Assembly: GCA_900755865.1 (NCBI GenBank)
Contig: CAAEHZ010000231.1
Coordinates: 1-10,328 of the forward strand
Reading direction: 5' to 3'
DNA: 10,328 nucleotides
DNA from: Lachnospiraceae bacterium
GTDB lineage: Bacteria; Bacillota; Clostridia; Lachnospirales; Lachnospiraceae
In this document: piece after piece, positions 6,686-10,328 of the stretch
How positions within the stretch are numbered: position 1 is the stretch's first letter
How the letters are laid out: every line of letters starts with the position of its first letter
Notes under the pieces: model-generated
The model's input: only the letters and a program-made list of their open reading frames with translations
Told to the model about the DNA's origin: nothing
The model's database searches: none
Made by a program: the position numbers and the translations under genes

Positions 6686-6753
6686 GTACCTGCAAGTAAA
6701 AAGTATAAGTGTGGTGCAGTTCTGCGGCATTACCATAAAAACGGAGAGCATGA

Positions 6754-8367
6754 ATGAAAAAATTACGCGATATTTCTTCCTGGTTGATTCTGGGAATGGT
6801 TTTACTCCTTCTGTTACTTTTGAATATCTTCTGTCAGGACAACTGGCTTAATTCCGATATGGCGGCGGAAATGATATTTTCCCGGCTTCTTTCCGAAGAA
6901 CACCATCTTTTCGCCTCCCCGAACTGGTATTATTCCACAGAATTCCGCGTTCTTTACACCCAGCTTTGTATGGTGCCCCTCTTTTCCCTTTTCAAGAGCT
7001 GGCATGTGATCCGCTGTATCACAAACCTGATTTTCTACGCATTGCTGCTCTTTTCCTATTTTTACTTTATGCGGCCCTTTCAGGTTTCCCGGAAAATAAC
7101 GGTTTTAAGCTCCTGCCTGCTGCTTTTGCCCTTTTCGGAAATGATGCTGACCCATATGCAGATTGGCAATACCTATATGTCCCATGTTATTCTGATTTTT
7201 CTGTGCAGCGGAATGTTTCTTCGCCTGAGCGCAAAAGGTAAGCTGCGGCTTTCAGACCTGGGGCTTTTCCTTCTCTATTCCCTGCTTTCCCTTATCTGCG
7301 GGCTTTCCGGCGTCCGTTATCTTCTGGCGCTGCAATGCCCTCTTGTGATAACGGCTTTTGTCTACCTGTTAAAGAGCGATTCCTTTGTACCCTTCCGCAA
7401 GGCTCCCTCTAAGGACAATTTTACCGCCCTGCGGAAAAGCAATGCCCTCTCCCCCCTTCTCTGGAGCATCTACGGCGCTTTTGTCAGTGTTTTAGGCTAT
7501 GGCATCAATGTTTTCTGGATTACAGAAAAATATGTTTTTCAGACCTATGATTCTACCAATTTTATCTCCATAGAGGATGGATATTCCCTCGGCGGCAGAA
7601 TCCAGAGTGCTTTCGGCTCCCTGATGCTGCTTCTGGGCTATATCCCGGACAGAGGCTTCCTCTCCTTAAGAGGACTGGTCAGCCTGTCTGCCTTCGCCCT
7701 GCTGGGAATCTTCTGCTTTTTGGGCTGTAAAATGAAAAAAGGCAAAGAAAAAAAGGGCTTCCGCCCCTTCTTCACCCTGTTTCTGCTTATCAGCCTGATG
7801 GTAAACCTGTTTGTCTTTTTCTTTACCTCCTGCACCATGGTGCCCCGGTATTTCATTACCATTTATATCTTTGTGCTGCCGGTGCTCTGCTTTTATTTTG
7901 AATCCAGAGAACCTGTATTTGACAGATGCTTTGTTGCCCTGCTGCTGGGAGGCTGCCTCCTTCTGGGCACAGCCAAAACGGTTTATTCCTTTGCCTCTGT
8001 GGATAAAAATGCTATCAAACGCCCGGTGGCGCAGTTTCTGGAGGAAAACAACTATACCTTCGGCTTTGCCACCTATGAAAATGCCAACATCATCACCGAA
8101 CTGACCGATGGTGCTGTGGAAATCGGAAATATTACAGACCCGGAAAGTCTGAACTTTTTTAAATGGTCCTCCCCGGCAAAGTATTATGAAGAGGGCTACC
8201 ATACGGGAGAAACCTTTCTGCTCCTTACCACCACGGAATACGCAGATTATGCTGAAACAAAGGCCGTCACCGGCGGACAGGAAGTCTACCGGGACGACCA
8301 TTTCGTAGTTCTTTCTTATGAAAGTACAGCCGCACTGATGGGCTTTATTTCAAAACCTGAAATTTAA
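6754..8367 (+). CDS. polytopic membrane protein, GT-C glycosyltransferase-like
   Basis: This is a 537-residue integral membrane protein with roughly ten hydrophobic segments, beginning at 10-27, and an outside C-terminal region (about 420-530). After the first helix it has NSDMAAEM (33-40) with acidic residues Asp35 and Glu39, followed by a loop rich in His and aromatic residues (50-66). That arrangement is typical of GT-C enzymes, which use polyprenyl-phosphate sugars, with an acidic catalytic residue in the first outer loop. I do not recognise the exact family, so the transferase role is inferred from architecture. GGAG lies seven bases before the ATG; a second ATG at 6750 is out of frame. 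It follows the SGNH gene by 68 nt with no terminator seen between them, so the two are probably co-transcribed. Its stop shares bases with the stop of the converging AraC gene. Confidence 0.7.
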   Translation: MKKLRDISSWLILGMVLLLLLLLNIFCQDNWLNSDMAAEMIFSRLLSEEHHLFASPNWYYSTEFRVLYTQLCMVPLFSLFKSWHVIRCITNLIFYALLLFSYFYFMRPFQVSRKITVLSSCLLLLPFSEMMLTHMQIGNTYMSHVILIFLCSGMFLRLSAKGKLRLSDLGLFLLYSLLSLICGLSGVRYLLALQCPLVITAFVYLLKSDSFVPFRKAPSKDNFTALRKSNALSPLLWSIYGAFVSVLGYGINVFWITEKYVFQTYDSTNFISIEDGYSLGGRIQSAFGSLMLLLGYIPDRGFLSLRGLVSLSAFALLGIFCFLGCKMKKGKEKKGFRPFFTLFLLISLMVNLFVFFFTSCTMVPRYFITIYIFVLPVLCFYFESREPVFDRCFVALLLGGCLLLGTAKTVYSFASVDKNAIKRPVAQFLEENNYTFGFATYENANIITELTDGAVEIGNITDPESLNFFKWSSPAKYYEEGYHTGETFLLLTTTEYADYAETKAVTGGQEVYRDDHFVVLSYESTAALMGFISKPEI

Positions 8368-9257
8368 TGGGAGGACGTTATCAACTGGGTAATCAGATGT
8401 TCCACTTCCTTTAACTGCTCCCTGGAACTCTCTCTGTGGCTCAGCTTCCGGTACTGGGAGGGGGACATCCCCTTCATGGCGCGAAATGCCTTTGTAAACA
8501 CAAGGGCATCCCGGTATCCGCAGGACAATGCAATACTTTCGATGGGATAGGTTGTGGAATCCAGCAGCTCCCTCGCCTTGGTAATCCGGAAGGTTGTCAG
8601 AAACTGCTGGGGCGACATTCCCAGATAATTCTGGAAAAGGGTATACAGATAGCTTCTGTTGATACACACATAATCCGCAACATCAGTCACCTTAATCGGA
8701 TTACAGTAATTACTCTGGATAAAGGAAACTGCCTTTTTCACATACTGATTCCCTTTATCCTCTTCCTCCTCCGGAATTACACCCGCGCTCTCCGCAAGCA
8801 CCGATAAAAACACACTCATCTGCCCGTTCCGGCGCAGCTCATTGGCAAGACTGAAGGTATTATGTTCCATCATATCCCGGACAATCGCATAAAGCTCCTC
8901 GTCCCTGTCACAGGAGAAAATCGGATGCCTCGCAGAAAGTCCCATGGAATTTAAGTATTCCTTTGCCTGGCTGCCGTCAAAGCCCACCCACAGATAACTC
9001 CAGGGTTCCTTCGCATCCGCCTGATAAAAGGCAAGCTCATCCGGCTGAATCAGAAAACCATATCCAGCCTCCAGCCGATATTCCTTTCCGTGAAACCTGA
9101 AAATCCCCTTGCCGCTTAAAACATAATGAATCAGATAATGGGGCTTTGATGCCGGACCAAAGCTGTGAAGACTCTCTGTCTGAGAGCATCCACAGCAGTT
9201 GACATAAAGGCTTCCCCTTTTATCGTTCTCAAAATCCAGTTTAAACGCCTTTTCCAT
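8364..9257 (-). CDS. AraC-family transcriptional regulator
   Basis: This is a 297-residue regulator. The N-terminal region (about 20-100) has the cupin-like AraC sensor pattern (GPASKPHYLIHYVLSGKG near 34-51, then FLIQPDE near 68-74), which in this family usually binds a sugar or related small molecule. The C-terminal region (about 172-272) has two helix-turn-helix motifs, VADYVCINRSYLYTLFQ (193-209) and IALSCGYRDALVFTKAF (242-258), ending in the typical GMSPSQYRK. Its ATG overlaps the stop of the aldo/keto reductase as TAATG, so translation is coupled. The sensor style resembles regulators of oligosaccharide-utilisation genes, but the ligand and target genes cannot be named from this window. 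Confidence 0.93.
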   Translation of the reverse strand: MEKAFKLDFENDKRGSLYVNCCGCSQTESLHSFGPASKPHYLIHYVLSGKGIFRFHGKEYRLEAGYGFLIQPDELAFYQADAKEPWSYLWVGFDGSQAKEYLNSMGLSARHPIFSCDRDEELYAIVRDMMEHNTFSLANELRRNGQMSVFLSVLAESAGVIPEEEEDKGNQYVKKAVSFIQSNYCNPIKVTDVADYVCINRSYLYTLFQNYLGMSPQQFLTTFRITKARELLDSTTYPIESIALSCGYRDALVFTKAFRAMKGMSPSQYRKLSHRESSREQLKEVEHLITQLITSSH

Positions 9258-10328
9258 TACAGCACAAATTCCTTTTTATCCAAATCCTCCTGCACCTTTA
9301 CCAAATCTTCTCTGATAGAAAGCTTCTGAGGACATGCCCGCTCACATTTTCCACATTTGATACAGTTTTTCGCTTTATTTTCCTCTGCCAGATTCTTTTC
9401 CCAGTTATTCTTTACCATATTGTAATTGCGGTACATATGATACAGATTCCAGATTCTGAAATTCTGGGGAATATCTACTCCCGCAGGGCAGGGCATACAA
9501 TACCGGCAGCCTGTACAGCCATTCTGGATACGGCTGTTGATAATCTCCACTACCTTGTCTATAGTCTGTTTTTCCTCCTCGGAAAGGGGCTTAAATTCCC
9601 GGAAAGTCTTCAGGTTATCCTCCACCTGCTCCATGGTGGACATACCGCTTAAAATAACCTTTACATTCGGCAGGCTTCCTACCCAGCGCAGGGCAAAGCT
9701 GGCAACGGAAGCATCCTTATCCAGCTTCCGGTACATTTCTGTAATATTCTCCGGGAAAGCCGCCAGGGAGCCTCCCTTAATCGGCTCCATAATTACCAGC
9801 GGGATTCCCAGCTCCTCTGTCAGCCGATATCCCTTCATTCCCGCCTGCTGGAACGCCTCTCTTTCATTGGCATCCATATAATTTAACTGAATCTGGCAGA
9901 AATCCCAGTTCCAATAATGGATAATCTGTTCAAAAACAGAGTATTCATCATGGAAGGAAAAACCAAGATACTTTATTTTTCCCTCTGCCTTTAACTCTTC
10001 CAGACGTTTGATAAATCCGATTTCCACCATCTTATCAAAACGCTCTTTATTCATGGCATGTACCAGATAGAAATCCACATAATCTGTCTGTAACTTCTGA
10101 AGCTGTTCCTCGAAAATAGTATCTACATCCTCTATTTTTTCCACCTTCCAGCAGGGAAGCTTCGTAGCAAGATAAAAACTGCTTCTGTCATACTTCTTCA
10201 AAACCTTTCCCACGAACCGCTCGCTTTCCCCGCTATGATAGGGATAGGCGGTGTCTATGTAGTTGACGCCCTCTGCAATCGCCTTGTCCAGCATCTTCTC
10301 CGCAAGAGGCTCATCAATCTTTCCCTCC
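9257..10328 (-). CDS. aldo/keto reductase with C-terminal ferredoxin-type clusters (5' end outside window)
   Basis: The frame is open through the right edge, so the protein starts beyond 10328. About 356 residues are visible and about 30-35 are probably missing, judging from the family. Numbered from the Met at 10294, the AKR tetrad is visible: Asp14 and Tyr19 in DTAYPYHSGES, Lys45 in ATKLP, and His79 in YLVHAMN. After the barrel come two Cys sets, CTGCRYCMPCP (260-270) and CIKCGKCERACP (311-322), as in bacterial-type 4Fe-4S ferredoxins. The protein is probably a cytoplasmic NAD(P)H- or ferredoxin-linked oxidoreductase acting on carbonyl compounds; the substrate is unknown. The Met at 10294 is internal, since conserved sequence (GKIDEPLAEK) continues upstream of it. 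The gene is coupled to the AraC gene through TAATG. Confidence 0.93.
   Translation of the reverse strand, partial: EGKIDEPLAEKMLDKAIAEGVNYIDTAYPYHSGESERFVGKVLKKYDRSSFYLATKLPCWKVEKIEDVDTIFEEQLQKLQTDYVDFYLVHAMNKERFDKMVEIGFIKRLEELKAEGKIKYLGFSFHDEYSVFEQIIHYWNWDFCQIQLNYMDANEREAFQQAGMKGYRLTEELGIPLVIMEPIKGGSLAAFPENITEMYRKLDKDASVASFALRWVGSLPNVKVILSGMSTMEQVEDNLKTFREFKPLSEEEKQTIDKVVEIINSRIQNGCTGCRYCMPCPAGVDIPQNFRIWNLYHMYRNYNMVKNNWEKNLAEENKAKNCIKCGKCERACPQKLSIREDLVKVQEDLDKKEFVL

Noticed and set aside
6686..6753. Terminator or promoter between the SGNH and membrane-protein genes
   Set aside because: GCAG-TT-CTGC is too short and has no T tract. TTGCAG and TATAAG are present but 21 bp apart, too far for a standard promoter.
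7666..8301. 211-codon minus-strand open frame opposite the membrane-protein gene
   Set aside because: It is antisense to a clear coding sequence, is rich in Gly, Lys and Gln as expected from reading hydrophobic codons backwards, and has no ribosome site.

Overview
The window looks like chromosomal DNA from a Firmicute of the class Clostridia, most likely a gut Lachnospiraceae (Blautia/Dorea/Roseburia-like). This rests on moderate GC content, strong purine-rich Shine-Dalgarno sites, a type II GalT, a KdpD/KdpE-like two-component pair, an aldo/keto reductase carrying ferredoxin-type clusters, and SGNH and polytopic membrane proteins of a style common in that family. The genus assignment is inference only.

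Region 1 (1-2960, minus strand) is a galKT operon of the Leloir pathway. Galactokinase is followed 43 nt later by a type II galactose-1-phosphate uridylyltransferase, and a clear intrinsic terminator lies after galT. Both genes start from a near-identical 24-bp translation-initiation cassette, which shows that the long open frames reading further upstream are not the real starts. galE is not in the window. A possible next gene starts at the left edge (four codons visible).

Region 2 (2960-3373) is an unusual divergent intergenic region. It holds a plus-strand extended -10 promoter, a 61-nt long inverted repeat, and two copies (99 and 121 bp) of a hairpin-rich repeat. Each copy is a string of short stems capped by GAAA or GAA loops. 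Together they form a roughly 335-nt structured leader in front of a sensor kinase. The leader has no stop in the kinase frame and so can be misread as a 108-residue N-terminal extension.

Region 3 (3374-8367, plus strand) encodes a short KdpD-like histidine kinase (four membrane segments plus the kinase core, without the N-terminal KdpD/Usp sensor domains) and an overlapping KdpE-like response regulator. A well-formed promoter then leads into a membrane-anchored SGNH hydrolase and a 537-residue polytopic membrane protein with GT-C-like features. The last two are plausibly a cell-surface glycan or lipid modification pair, and the two-component system may control them. Both statements are inference.

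Region 4 (8364-10328, minus strand) is an operon running towards region 3. It contains an aldo/keto reductase with two C-terminal Cys clusters (its N-terminus lies outside the window), coupled through TAATG to an AraC-family regulator. The AraC gene and the membrane-protein gene converge and share a TTAA in which both stop codons lie. The most unusual part of the window is the structured repeat leader of region 2. I see no CRISPR array, tRNA, rRNA, transposase or obvious defence system.
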